A stretch of 64,000 nt of DNA from VXYL01 sp965199945 (lineage in GTDB: Bacteria > Pseudomonadota > Gammaproteobacteria > Pseudomonadales > Azotimanducaceae), in the NCBI GenBank assembly GCA_965199945.1, contig OZ241354.1, positions 2,418,001 to 2,482,000 of the forward strand, read 5' to 3'. The notes below the pieces were generated by a model. That model saw nothing but the letters and a program-made list of their open reading frames with translations. It was not told the origin of the DNA and made no database searches. Shown piece by piece: positions 17,130 through 24,910 of the stretch (the stretch's first letter is position 1; the number at the start of each line of letters is the position of its first letter). The translations under genes were made by a program, and so were the position numbers.

Positions 17130-17933
17130 TCAATCGCCCAGGTAGGCGCGCAGCACCGCCGGATGCTTCTGGATGGCCTCCGGTTCGCCGGTGGCGAGCG
17201 CCGCGCCGTCCGCCATCGCCATCACGCGGCTGGACACCGCCGCCACCAGGTTCATGTCGTGTTCCACCATCGCCACGGTGATGCCGAGCTCCTCCACGAT
17301 GTCCTCGATCCAGAAGGCGAGATCCTCCGTCTCTTCCGGATTGAGGCCGGAGGACGGCTCGTCGAGCAGCAGCAGCCGCGGTTCGGTACACAGGGCGCGC
17401 CCGATCTCCACCATCTTGCGCACGCCGTAGGGCAGACTGCCCACCGTCGAGCGGCGGTGGCGCTGCAGCTCCAGCAGGTCGATCACGTCCTCCACCTTGC
17501 GCCGAAAGGCGATTTCCTGGCGCTTCGCGGACGGCAGGAAGAACAGGTCGGAGACGAGCCCGGTGCCGCGATGCACGTGCCGCCCGATGAGCAGATTGTC
17601 GAGCACCGTCTCGCGGTCGAAGAGCTCGGTGTTCTGGAAGGTCCTAGCGATGCCGAGCTCCGCCACGTGGTGCGCCGGCGTGCGCGTCATGTCCTCGCCG
17701 GAGAAGACGAGCCGGCCGGCATCCGCGTCGTAGAAGCGGCTGACGAGATTGAAGAGCGTCGTCTTGCCAGCGCCGTTGGGGCCGATGATGCTGAACACTT
17801 CGCCTTCGTTGATCTCGAAGGACACGTCGCGCACCGCCTTCACGCCGCCGAAGCCGAGCGACAGGTTCGTGGCCTCGAAGAGTGCGCCGTCGGCTTCTGC
17901 CTCGCCGATCGATGCCTCCTGCCCAGTGCTCAA
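17130..17933 (-). CDS. livG: Branched-chain amino-acid-type ABC transporter ATP-binding protein LivG
   Basis: A 267-residue ABC ATPase: Walker A GPNGAGKTT, the extended LivG-type middle section, signature-like SLPYGVRKMVEIGRAL (the signature is PYGVR instead of LSGGQ, common in LivG), and Walker B LLLLDEPSSGLNP. The start is a TTG at 17933 overlapping the livM stop codon as TTGA; no ATG lies before the conserved N-terminal segment LFEATNLSLGFGG. Ten bases separate its stop from livF. Confidence 0.92.
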   Translation of the reverse strand: MSTGQEASIGEAEADGALFEATNLSLGFGGVKAVRDVSFEINEGEVFSIIGPNGAGKTTLFNLVSRFYDADAGRLVFSGEDMTRTPAHHVAELGIARTFQNTELFDRETVLDNLLIGRHVHRGTGLVSDLFFLPSAKRQEIAFRRKVEDVIDLLELQRHRRSTVGSLPYGVRKMVEIGRALCTEPRLLLLDEPSSGLNPEETEDLAFWIEDIVEELGITVAMVEHDMNLVAAVSSRVMAMADGAALATGEPEAIQKHPAVLRAYLGD

Positions 17934-19006
17934 TGCACCCGCTCCGTGCGCAGAAACGACCGCTGGCGCTTGAAGGTCGCCTTGCGGTAGAGCGGGAACT
18001 CGTCGAACCAGGCGCGCACCTTCAGCCACCGCCCGTAGATGCCGAGTGGTTCGAAGACCAGGAACAGCACCAGAATGGCGCCGAAGACGCCGAGTTCCAA
18101 TCCGGGAATCTGCCCCACCGCCGCCGGCAGAACGTCCCTGGCAAGGGCGAGCACCTGCGGCAGAAAGCCGACGAACAGGGCGCCGAAGACGACCCCGTGC
18201 AGCGAGCCAAGGCCGCCGACCACCACCAGCAGCAGCAGCTGAATCGACGTCTGCACGGTGAACGCTTCCGGCGACAGATGGCCGATCTTGTGCGCGAGCA
18301 GCCCGCCGGCCAGGCCCGTGAACGCCGCCGAGACCGCGAAGGCGATGGTCTTCGTGCGCGCCAGGTGAACGCCCATGCTCTCGGCCGAAATCTCCGAATC
18401 GCGCACGGCGACGAACGCCCGCCCGGTCGGGCTGCGCAGCAGATTGCGCGCGCCGAGCAGGGACAGCGCCAGCACGCCGAGGCAGATGTAGTAGAAGAGA
18501 TGCGGCTCCGCCACGCTGGTGCCGAACCACTCCGGCTGCGCGACGATCTTGCCGCGCAGGCCGCCCGTCACCGGCGTCCAATGCTCGATGGCGTAGGCGA
18601 CGATGCGCTCGAAGGCAAGCGTCGCCACCGCCAGGTACACGCCGGTCATGCGCAGCGCCGGAATGCCCACCAGGGCGCCCACCCCGGCGCTCACCAGCGC
18701 CGCCAGGGGCAGCGACACGGCGAAGGGCAGGCCGTAGTCGAGAAACACCGCATGGCTGTAGGCGCCGATGGCCAGGAACGCGGCGTGGCCGAGGCTCACC
18801 AGGCCGGTGTAGCCGACGAGCAGCATCACCCCGGCGCCGGCGATGGCCCAGATGAAGACCAGCGCGAACTCGCCGACGTAGAACTCGCCCATCAGCCACG
18901 GCGCGGCCAGCGCCAGAACGCCGAGCAGCGCATACCAGAAGCGCTCGCCGTTGTGCCGGAAGAGCGCCACGTCCTGGGCGTAGCGGGTGGTGAAGACGAA
19001 GCGCAC
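17930..19006 (-). CDS. livM: Branched-chain amino-acid-type ABC transporter permease LivM
   Basis: A 358-residue inner-membrane permease with about eight to ten hydrophobic segments. LivM-family landmarks are GYTGLVSLGHAAFLAIGAY, GVYLAVATLAF and the EAA-like segment around RAFVAVRDSEISAESMG. GTG start at 19006. Its stop overlaps the livG start. It forms the translocation channel with LivH. Confidence 0.92.
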   Translation of the reverse strand: MRFVFTTRYAQDVALFRHNGERFWYALLGVLALAAPWLMGEFYVGEFALVFIWAIAGAGVMLLVGYTGLVSLGHAAFLAIGAYSHAVFLDYGLPFAVSLPLAALVSAGVGALVGIPALRMTGVYLAVATLAFERIVAYAIEHWTPVTGGLRGKIVAQPEWFGTSVAEPHLFYYICLGVLALSLLGARNLLRSPTGRAFVAVRDSEISAESMGVHLARTKTIAFAVSAAFTGLAGGLLAHKIGHLSPEAFTVQTSIQLLLLVVVGGLGSLHGVVFGALFVGFLPQVLALARDVLPAAVGQIPGLELGVFGAILVLFLVFEPLGIYGRWLKVRAWFDEFPLYRKATFKRQRSFLRTERVH

Positions 19007-19015
19007 CGGAAGCCC

Positions 19016-19885
19016 CTACACCTTCTTCGCCTGCAACGACGCGAAGATGCCCTGCGGGCGCACGAAGAGCATCGCCAGCAGGATTACGAAGGCGCTCACT
19101 TCGCCCAGGCCCGGCGGCAGATAGAGACCCACGAACTGCTCCGCCACGCCGATCACCAGGCCGCCGACGATGGCCCCCGGCAAGCTGCCGAAGCCGCCGA
19201 CGATGGCTGCCGCGAACGCCTTGATGCCCACCAGCCCCATCGCCGGGTCGATGAGCGCGATGGGCGCCACGAGCACGCCGGCAGTTGCGGAAATCGCCGC
19301 CGATATGCCCCACACCAGCGACGTGATGCGCTTCACCGGCACCCCGCAGTAGTACGCCGCGAGCTGGTTCTGCGATGCCGCCTGCATGGCGATGCCGATG
19401 CGCGAGAAGCGGAAGAACAGCCACAGCACGATGCACAGCAGCGCCGTGCCGGCAATGACGACCAGATTGTCGTAGCCGGCGACCAGGCCGCCGATGGCCA
19501 GCACGTCGCCAGCGAAAGGCACGTCCAAGGTGCGCGGCTCGTTGCCCCAGACGGCGCTTGCCACCGCCCGCAGCACGAAGCCGAGGCCGATGGTGAGCAT
19601 CAGCACCGCGAACGGCGGCTCGCCGATCATCGGCCGCAGCACGCCCCGTTCCAGCGCCATGCCGAACGCCAGCATCACCACCAGCGTGAGCGCGAAGCCG
19701 GCGATGAACGGCAGCCCCACGAGATTGACGAGCGTGAACGCGACGAACGCGCCGAGCATCATCAGCTCGCCCTGGGCGAAGTTGAGCATCTCGGTCGCCT
19801 TGTAGACGAGCACGAAGCCGAGCGCGATCAAGCCGTAGACGCAGCCGTGGGAAACGCCGCTCAACAGAAGCTGGAGGATTTCCAT
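19016..19885 (-). CDS. livH: Branched-chain amino-acid-type ABC transporter permease LivH
   Basis: A 289-residue inner-membrane permease. LivH landmarks are LLLSGVSHGCVYGLIALGFVL at the N terminus, NFAQGELMMLGAF and VKAFAAAIVGGFGSLPGAIVGG-type helices. ATG with AAGGA 7 bases upstream. First gene of livHMGF, 9 bases before livM. The enoyl-CoA hydratase gene lies 57 bases upstream on the same strand. Confidence 0.92.
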   Translation of the reverse strand: MEILQLLLSGVSHGCVYGLIALGFVLVYKATEMLNFAQGELMMLGAFVAFTLVNLVGLPFIAGFALTLVVMLAFGMALERGVLRPMIGEPPFAVLMLTIGLGFVLRAVASAVWGNEPRTLDVPFAGDVLAIGGLVAGYDNLVVIAGTALLCIVLWLFFRFSRIGIAMQAASQNQLAAYYCGVPVKRITSLVWGISAAISATAGVLVAPIALIDPAMGLVGIKAFAAAIVGGFGSLPGAIVGGLVIGVAEQFVGLYLPPGLGEVSAFVILLAMLFVRPQGIFASLQAKKV

Positions 19886-19942
19886 GCCGTGTCCTTGGCT
19901 GTCGCGCTTTCGAGGCGGCGCTATGCCTTCGGCGGAGAGCGG

Positions 19943-20851
19943 CTAGCCGTCCGTCAGCCGTCCGTCTTCGTCGCGGAACTCCGGGCCGTTGACGCGCACC
20001 CGGCCGTCGCCGAACTTGGTGTCGCGGTTGCGCAGGGTCTCGCGCAGGCCGATCTTGGCCACCGACTCGCGGAAGCCCGTCGCCGCCTTGGCGTTGTGGC
20101 CGCGCACATCGTTCTCCGCCGCCATGCGCTGCAAGGTGCGCGCGCCCATCAACTCCAGGCCCATGTTGATGATGCGCTTGTTCGTGGAGAGAAGATCGGG
20201 ATCGATCTGGCAGAGCCGATCGGCAAGCTGCTCCACCTCGTACTCCAGGTGTTCCTTTGGCACCGCCTTCAGCACCAGGCCGATCTGCTGCGCCTCGGCG
20301 CCGGTGATGGAATCGCCGGTGAGCATCAGCCGCTTCGCCCACTGCGGCCCGACGTTGTAGAGCCACATGTTGTTCGGCAGCGCGCCGAGATCCCGCGCCG
20401 GCGGAAAGCCGAACAGCGCGTCCTCCGCGCAGATCACCATGTCGCAGAGCAGCGCCACGTCCGTGCCGCCGGCCAGGCAGTAGCCGTGAACCTGGGCGAT
20501 GGACGGCTTGTGCATGTCGAATAGCGCCATCCGGTAGCGCTGCGCCCGCTCCAGCTGCCAGGCATCGTCGTCGATGCCGCGCCCGCCACGGTAGCTGTTC
20601 TCCGAAGACTGCACCCGCGACACCGGCACGTTGCCGTCCGCGCCGGTCAGATCGTAGCCAGCCGAGAACGACCGCCCGGCGCCGCGCAGAATCACGCAGT
20701 GGACGCCGGTGTCGTTGTCCGCCTCCCACAGCGCCTCGTTGAGCTCGGCCTGCAGCTTCAGCGACAGCGCGTTCAGCTTCTCCGGCCTGTTCAGCGTGAT
20801 GCGCGCCCGCCCATCCGCCACCTCGTACTCGATGCTGTCGAAACCGCTCAT
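19943..20851 (-). CDS. Enoyl-CoA hydratase/isomerase family protein
   Basis: A 302-residue crotonase-fold protein. The oxyanion-hole segments are GRSFSAGYDL (about residue 60) and HGYCLAGGTDVALLCD (about 120), followed by AEDALFGFPPARDLG. It likely acts on an enoyl- or acyl-CoA in fatty acid or branched-chain degradation; catalytic acid/base residues of the classical hydratase are not evident, so isomerase or hydrolase activity is possible. The ATG at 20851 has GGAGG 7 bases upstream. It precedes livHMGF with a 57-base gap, so coupled uptake and CoA-dependent breakdown is plausible. Confidence 0.88.
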   Translation of the reverse strand: MSGFDSIEYEVADGRARITLNRPEKLNALSLKLQAELNEALWEADNDTGVHCVILRGAGRSFSAGYDLTGADGNVPVSRVQSSENSYRGGRGIDDDAWQLERAQRYRMALFDMHKPSIAQVHGYCLAGGTDVALLCDMVICAEDALFGFPPARDLGALPNNMWLYNVGPQWAKRLMLTGDSITGAEAQQIGLVLKAVPKEHLEYEVEQLADRLCQIDPDLLSTNKRIINMGLELMGARTLQRMAAENDVRGHNAKAATGFRESVAKIGLRETLRNRDTKFGDGRVRVNGPEFRDEDGRLTDG

Positions 20852-21161
20852 CGCCATCCTCCAAGCCCTCCAAGCCGCGACACGCACGTTGCCACATGCA
20901 AGCGCCCAAGACTACTTGAGTGGCGACGGCCTTCACAGACGAACCGAGGCCGTCGCAGGACGGGGCGAGCCGAGGCCGAGCAGCAGCTTGCCTTCCAAGG
21001 CTTCCTGCGCCATGCTTGCCGCCGTCATCGCGGTCTCCCTTCGCTGGTATTCGCACAACGCCCAGCTTAAGGCCGATCGCGGTCGCCCCACTCCTTGCCA
21101 CCAAACGTTGCACACCCGCTGCCCGGAAGCCATTTTTGAACGCGAACGGCACAATAGAACC
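20852..21161. other. 310-base divergent intergenic region
   Basis: This separates the enoyl-CoA hydratase (minus) from the asparagine-synthetase-like gene (plus) and must hold both promoters. I see no consensus sigma70 pair. The only gene-like content is a 31-codon minus-strand reading frame (20933-21028), listed separately with low confidence. Confidence 0.5.
20933..21028 (-). CDS. Possible 31-residue peptide, unsupported by homology
   Basis: ATG at 21028 with AGGGAG 6 bases upstream, encoding MTAASMAQEALEGKLLLGLG and 11 further residues ending in RL. The Shine-Dalgarno is better than that of either flanking gene. It sits in the promoter region shared with the asparagine-synthetase-like gene. 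I do not recognise it; it may be a leader peptide, a small unannotated protein or chance. Confidence 0.25.
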   Translation of the reverse strand: MTAASMAQEALEGKLLLGLGSPRPATASVRL

Positions 21162-23225
21162 ATGCTGAGTCATTGGCTGATCGTGGTGCCGAAAGACCGC
21201 GTTGCGGACGACGAGGTGCGATCACGCATCGAGGCGGCCATCTCCCGCTCTCTCTACTACCTGCCGGATCGGATCTTGTGCCATCGGCAGGCCAACGGGA
21301 TCTGGTGTCTGAGCGTGTCGCGCGCCACAGCACTGTGGGACATGGAAGAGCCCTACAGCGTATCCGAACACGGGTTCCTCGCGTTGGCAGGCGTGCCGAC
21401 GCTTGAGGCCATCGCGGGAAGCGGCAATGTGGTGCAGAAGGTCGCGCGGGCGCTGGATGATTGCGGCCCTCAGTGGATCTACGAAAACGTCGGCGGCACG
21501 TTCAGCATCGGCAGCGTGACCAAGGATCCCAGCGGCGGCACCGTCGTCTCCGCGCTTTCCGATTTCAGCGGCTACCACTCCTGCTTCTATCTCGACACGG
21601 AGCGCTTCTTCGCCATCGGCAATCGCGCGTCTTTCGTCGCCGCGTTCCGTCCGGGCTTTCCCGACCGCCACGAAGTCCACCGCGAAGCCTTGAGTTGGCC
21701 GATCGGCACAACGATGGTCATGGGCACTGCGACGCCCTTCGCGGGCGTTCACCGGTTGCGCTCCGGGTATCGATTGACAGTTTTCAAGGATGCGTCGGGC
21801 AACGTTGCGGAACCAGCGAAGTCGGCGATGAAGCCGGACCACTTCGCACCAGTCGAGGGCGCTTCCATCGACGAGCTGCCGCTCGACGACGTCGGCGAGC
21901 GGCTTGGACGGCGTGTTCGCTGGTGTTCGGAAATGAACGCGGATTTGCGCGCGCATCTGACGGGCGGGCGGGACACGCGAGCGATAGCGGCCATCTTGGC
22001 AGGCCAAGGCTGCACCGATGCGGTCGAGCGTTTTCTGACGGTTGGGACGGAAGAGAACGGCGACGTGATCGTCGCCCGGGAGCTGGCCAAGGCGCTGCAT
22101 GTCGAAGACAAGCACCAAGTCCTCGCCGGAAACAAAGGCGCCCAACCACTTTCCGCCGCCGAGGTCGCCTTCGTGCTGTGTCGATCACCCTTCGTCTTCG
22201 AGTGCCAACTGACTGCCTATGACGGTCGCAAGCAGATCCTCCCAAGGCCGCCAAAGCACATCATGCTGATGGGCGGCGGGGGCGAGATCTATCGGCAGGA
22301 GTGGGGATCGCCAGGCGCCTTCGTCGGACCGCAAGGCGCCAATAACGCGTTGAACCTATTTGCTCCCCACGATCGATTGGGCCTGCTCTCCGAGTCTGCC
22401 AAGGAGGCGCAACTGGCGACGTTGCGCCACGAGCTGCGTCATCTTCAAGAACGCGGCGCAGTCAATCTTGCTTGCGCGTTCTATCTGGAGGAACGGTTGT
22501 CGAACTGGGGATGCAGTCACTTCAGCAACGGGCCGACGACCCAGTTTCCGCTCCTCTTGGACCAGCAACTTGCGAGGACCATGCTCTCCATAGGCGACGT
22601 GGCGGAGCATCTGCATTTCGAGATCATCCGACACGGCGGGAGACGGCTGCTGGACGTCCCCTTCCTCAACAACAAATGGGCCGAGGCAACCGAGGCGCGA
22701 GCGAAGGCCCTCGGTTTGGCGCCGACTCCACTGGCGATTCCACCCCAACGGAACTTCCCTTGGCAGTTCGATGCCTACGGCCGCTTCAGAAACGCCTTGA
22801 TCGACTTTTGCCTGGAGTGCGGGGACGCCCTGCGCGACTGGGTGCCACCAGCGAAGCTGGAGCGACTGCGCTCGCAGCCGGTCGACCCGTTCGGCTCGGC
22901 GCACATCAAGGTTCTGTTCGGCTTGTGCGGGGCGATCATCTTCGCCGAACAGGGCTGGAATCCCACCCGAGACTTCGACGACGGCAAGCTTCCGTTGTGC
23001 GCCGGCAACGCAGCCGATGGGCTCCGAGCCAGCCTCGGCGGCGGGCAAACGGTGAACGACGAGACGTCCAAAGCGCTGACGAGGCACTTGCAGGCAGCCG
23101 ATGACGGGGCAAGTGCCACCGAAGGCACTTCGACTGACGCCAGCTTTCGACTGCTGCGGCGCTTTCACCGCTCGTGGCGCACCATGACGACAGGGCCTGG
23201 AGCCTCGCCGCGTGGCCCCGGCTGA
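21162..23225 (+). CDS. Asparagine-synthase-related protein lacking the amidotransferase cysteine
   Basis: A 687-residue protein. The PPi-binding loop of asparagine-synthetase-type adenylating domains is present as LTGGRDTR at about residues 266-273 (SGGxDS in the canonical enzyme). An N-terminal beta-rich domain resembles the class II glutaminase domain but starts MLSHWLIVV and has no Cys2, so glutamine hydrolysis is unlikely. A GGGGEIYR motif follows. Related proteins make beta-lactams, lasso peptides or modified polysaccharides by adenylating a carboxylate; no partner genes of those pathways are visible here. The C-terminal 30 or so residues are encoded inside an 88-bp repeat, so the native C terminus may have been altered. 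No Shine-Dalgarno at the ATG. Confidence 0.75.
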   Translation: MLSHWLIVVPKDRVADDEVRSRIEAAISRSLYYLPDRILCHRQANGIWCLSVSRATALWDMEEPYSVSEHGFLALAGVPTLEAIAGSGNVVQKVARALDDCGPQWIYENVGGTFSIGSVTKDPSGGTVVSALSDFSGYHSCFYLDTERFFAIGNRASFVAAFRPGFPDRHEVHREALSWPIGTTMVMGTATPFAGVHRLRSGYRLTVFKDASGNVAEPAKSAMKPDHFAPVEGASIDELPLDDVGERLGRRVRWCSEMNADLRAHLTGGRDTRAIAAILAGQGCTDAVERFLTVGTEENGDVIVARELAKALHVEDKHQVLAGNKGAQPLSAAEVAFVLCRSPFVFECQLTAYDGRKQILPRPPKHIMLMGGGGEIYRQEWGSPGAFVGPQGANNALNLFAPHDRLGLLSESAKEAQLATLRHELRHLQERGAVNLACAFYLEERLSNWGCSHFSNGPTTQFPLLLDQQLARTMLSIGDVAEHLHFEIIRHGGRRLLDVPFLNNKWAEATEARAKALGLAPTPLAIPPQRNFPWQFDAYGRFRNALIDFCLECGDALRDWVPPAKLERLRSQPVDPFGSAHIKVLFGLCGAIIFAEQGWNPTRDFDDGKLPLCAGNAADGLRASLGGGQTVNDETSKALTRHLQAADDGASATEGTSTDASFRLLRRFHRSWRTMTTGPGASPRGPG
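23116..23203. repeat. Imperfect 88-bp repeat, left copy
   Basis: Begins CCACCGAAGGCACT and ends CCTGGAGC. It aligns over its full length with 31262-31348, about 83% identical by eye with one gap; most differences are transitions. It overlaps the 3' end of the asparagine-synthase-like gene. The two copies are in the same orientation and flank the ATPase-TPR-STAND operon. Confidence 0.75.
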
Positions 23226-23301
23226 GGGCGCCCGGCGGTGCCGAGCGCAGCGACAAGGCTACGGGCCGTGGACGCCGGCCCGAGCGACGACGCGATCCCG
23301 C

Positions 23302-23485
23302 CAAGCCGTCGCCGAGGCGTGGGCGCGGCAGATGCGCCGCGCCGCCAAGCGCTTCGCCCTGTCCACCCGCGCGGTCCACCGGCTGCGCAAGGTCCCGCGC
23401 CATCGCCGACTTGGCCCAGCAGGACGAAATCGACAGCCCCCACGTCGCCGAAGCCCTGGGCTACTGCCGCGGCATCGACCGCTGA
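23302..23485 (+). pseudogene. Frameshifted 3' fragment of comM/yifB (Mg-chelatase-like AAA ATPase)
   Basis: The C-terminal end of ComM-type proteins is recognisable in two frames. Positions 23302-23394 read AWARQMRRAAKRFALSTRAV then HRLRKV. A shift near 23395-23398 leads to AIADLAQQDEIDSPHVAEAL ending GYCRGIDR at the stop 23483-23485. Intact ComM has the same order (LSxRxxHRxLKVARTIADL...HLAEAL). The rest of the gene (over 400 residues) is absent. It lies between the left repeat copy and the defence-like operon, as expected for debris at an insertion site. The remainder of 23226-23590 shows no other gene. Confidence 0.7.
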
Positions 23486-23590
23486 CGCCGCAAGAGGGCT
23501 GCGATTGCGCCGTAGCGCGCCCACGCGCCAGCGTTGTACCATGCGTACCACTACGTTGGCTGGCGGTTTCGGCACTCTCCACATTCTGCA

Positions 23591-24910
23591 ATGACGACCT
23601 ACCAAGCACCGAAGGACATCTGGGCTGTCAACAGTGCGCTGCACCCGAACGAGCCCATCGATGGCGACCAAGACCCGCGCTGGGTGGACACTTACAGCGC
23701 GAGGGGCGAGGCCACCCTCAAGAAAATCGGGCAACTGTTGGGCGTAGACGTTGTGGAACGACGCGTGCAAGAACCTCCCGCACGCGGCTACTACCTCTTT
23801 TTCGGGCACCACGGCAGCGGCAAGAGCACCGAGCTGCGCAACCTCCGCAATCAGTTCCACCATGCCAATCTCTTTCACGTCGTATTCGCCGACGCGGCCG
23901 TGGACTTGGATGTCCACAACCTGCGCTACCAGGACATTTTGCTGCACCTCGCGGCGAAACTCGCAGAGCAGTTGGGCGCAGCCGATCGCGGCATCGATCC
24001 AATCCACTTGGAACCGCTTTACGACTGGTTCACTGAACGGGTTGAGAAGCGCGAGGAAACGAAGCAGTTCGCGCAGGAATCCAAGGCCGGCATGGAAGCC
24101 GCGCCGAGCGTTCCCTTCCTCGCCAAGGTGTTCGGCAGCATCAGCGTGGCCTTCAAGACGAACGCCAGCTACAAGCAAGAACTCCGCCTTGTGCTGCAGA
24201 ACTACTTCACCGACTTCGCGGACGCCTTCAACAAGCTCGTCGCCATAGCGGAGGAGACCTTGGACCAACGTCTGCTGTTCGTCGTCGACGGCACGGATCG
24301 CCTGCGCGGCGAAGATGCGGCTGCTTTCTTCGGTGCGGACGTGTACCAGCTGCAACAGGTGAAGGGCCTGTTCATCTACTGTGCGCCAATCCACTTGGCC
24401 TACGAAGGCGGCCAAGCCGCTCGAAACTTCGACAAACTGTTCCATCTACCGATGGTGAAGGTGGAGAACGAAGACGGCTCCCCCAACGAAGAGGGGTTGC
24501 GCGTAATGCGGCGCATGCTCGAATTGCGCGCGCACTCCAGCCTGTTCGACGCTGGCGTGGCCGACCGCTTGGCGCGAACTTCCGGCGGCCACCCCCGCGA
24601 ACTCCTGCGCCTGCTCCGCGATGCTTTTTCCCACGCGGAGAACGAGCGCTTCGACTGCACCAGCGCCAGCCGCGCTATCCGATCGTTGGCGAGCCACTAC
24701 CGTCGTTTCTTGAACCCGGAGGACTACCGCATCCTCGCGTCAGTCGATGCTGGGAACGAGGTAGGCGCGGAAGATGCCAATCGTCTGCTCTACGAGTTGG
24801 CTCTACTCGAATACAACAACTTCTACCGGCGCAGCCACCCACTCGTCCGAACGACTGACGAGTACAAGAGGGCGGCCGCCAACCTTGTGCGTTCGGAAGG
24901 TTCGTCGTGA
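23591..24910 (+). CDS. P-loop ATPase, first gene of Avs-like operon
   Basis: A 439-residue ATPase: Walker A GHHGSGKST at residues 72-80, Walker B LLFVVDGTDR with D233 and D236, and a later SGGHPRELLRLLRDA segment resembling the sensor 2/arginine region of STAND and AAA proteins. The ATG at 23591 was chosen because upstream codons have no conserved content; no strong Shine-Dalgarno. Its stop overlaps the next start as GTGA, implying translational coupling with the TPR protein. Likely a sensor or motor component; I cannot assign it to a named system. Confidence 0.8.
   Translation: MTTYQAPKDIWAVNSALHPNEPIDGDQDPRWVDTYSARGEATLKKIGQLLGVDVVERRVQEPPARGYYLFFGHHGSGKSTELRNLRNQFHHANLFHVVFADAAVDLDVHNLRYQDILLHLAAKLAEQLGAADRGIDPIHLEPLYDWFTERVEKREETKQFAQESKAGMEAAPSVPFLAKVFGSISVAFKTNASYKQELRLVLQNYFTDFADAFNKLVAIAEETLDQRLLFVVDGTDRLRGEDAAAFFGADVYQLQQVKGLFIYCAPIHLAYEGGQAARNFDKLFHLPMVKVENEDGSPNEEGLRVMRRMLELRAHSSLFDAGVADRLARTSGGHPRELLRLLRDAFSHAENERFDCTSASRAIRSLASHYRRFLNPEDYRILASVDAGNEVGAEDANRLLYELALLEYNNFYRRSHPLVRTTDEYKRAAANLVRSEGSS

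Noticed and set aside
17130..21173. A 1347-residue minus-strand frame covering livG to beyond the enoyl-CoA hydratase
   Set aside because: Only its last 267 codons (livG) have protein-like sequence; the rest runs out of frame through livM, livH and the hydratase gene.
20933..23225. Lasso-peptide or other RiPP cluster around the asparagine-synthase-like gene
   Set aside because: The 31-codon frame has no acidic residue at the ring-forming position, and no transglutaminase-like leader protease or exporter is nearby.
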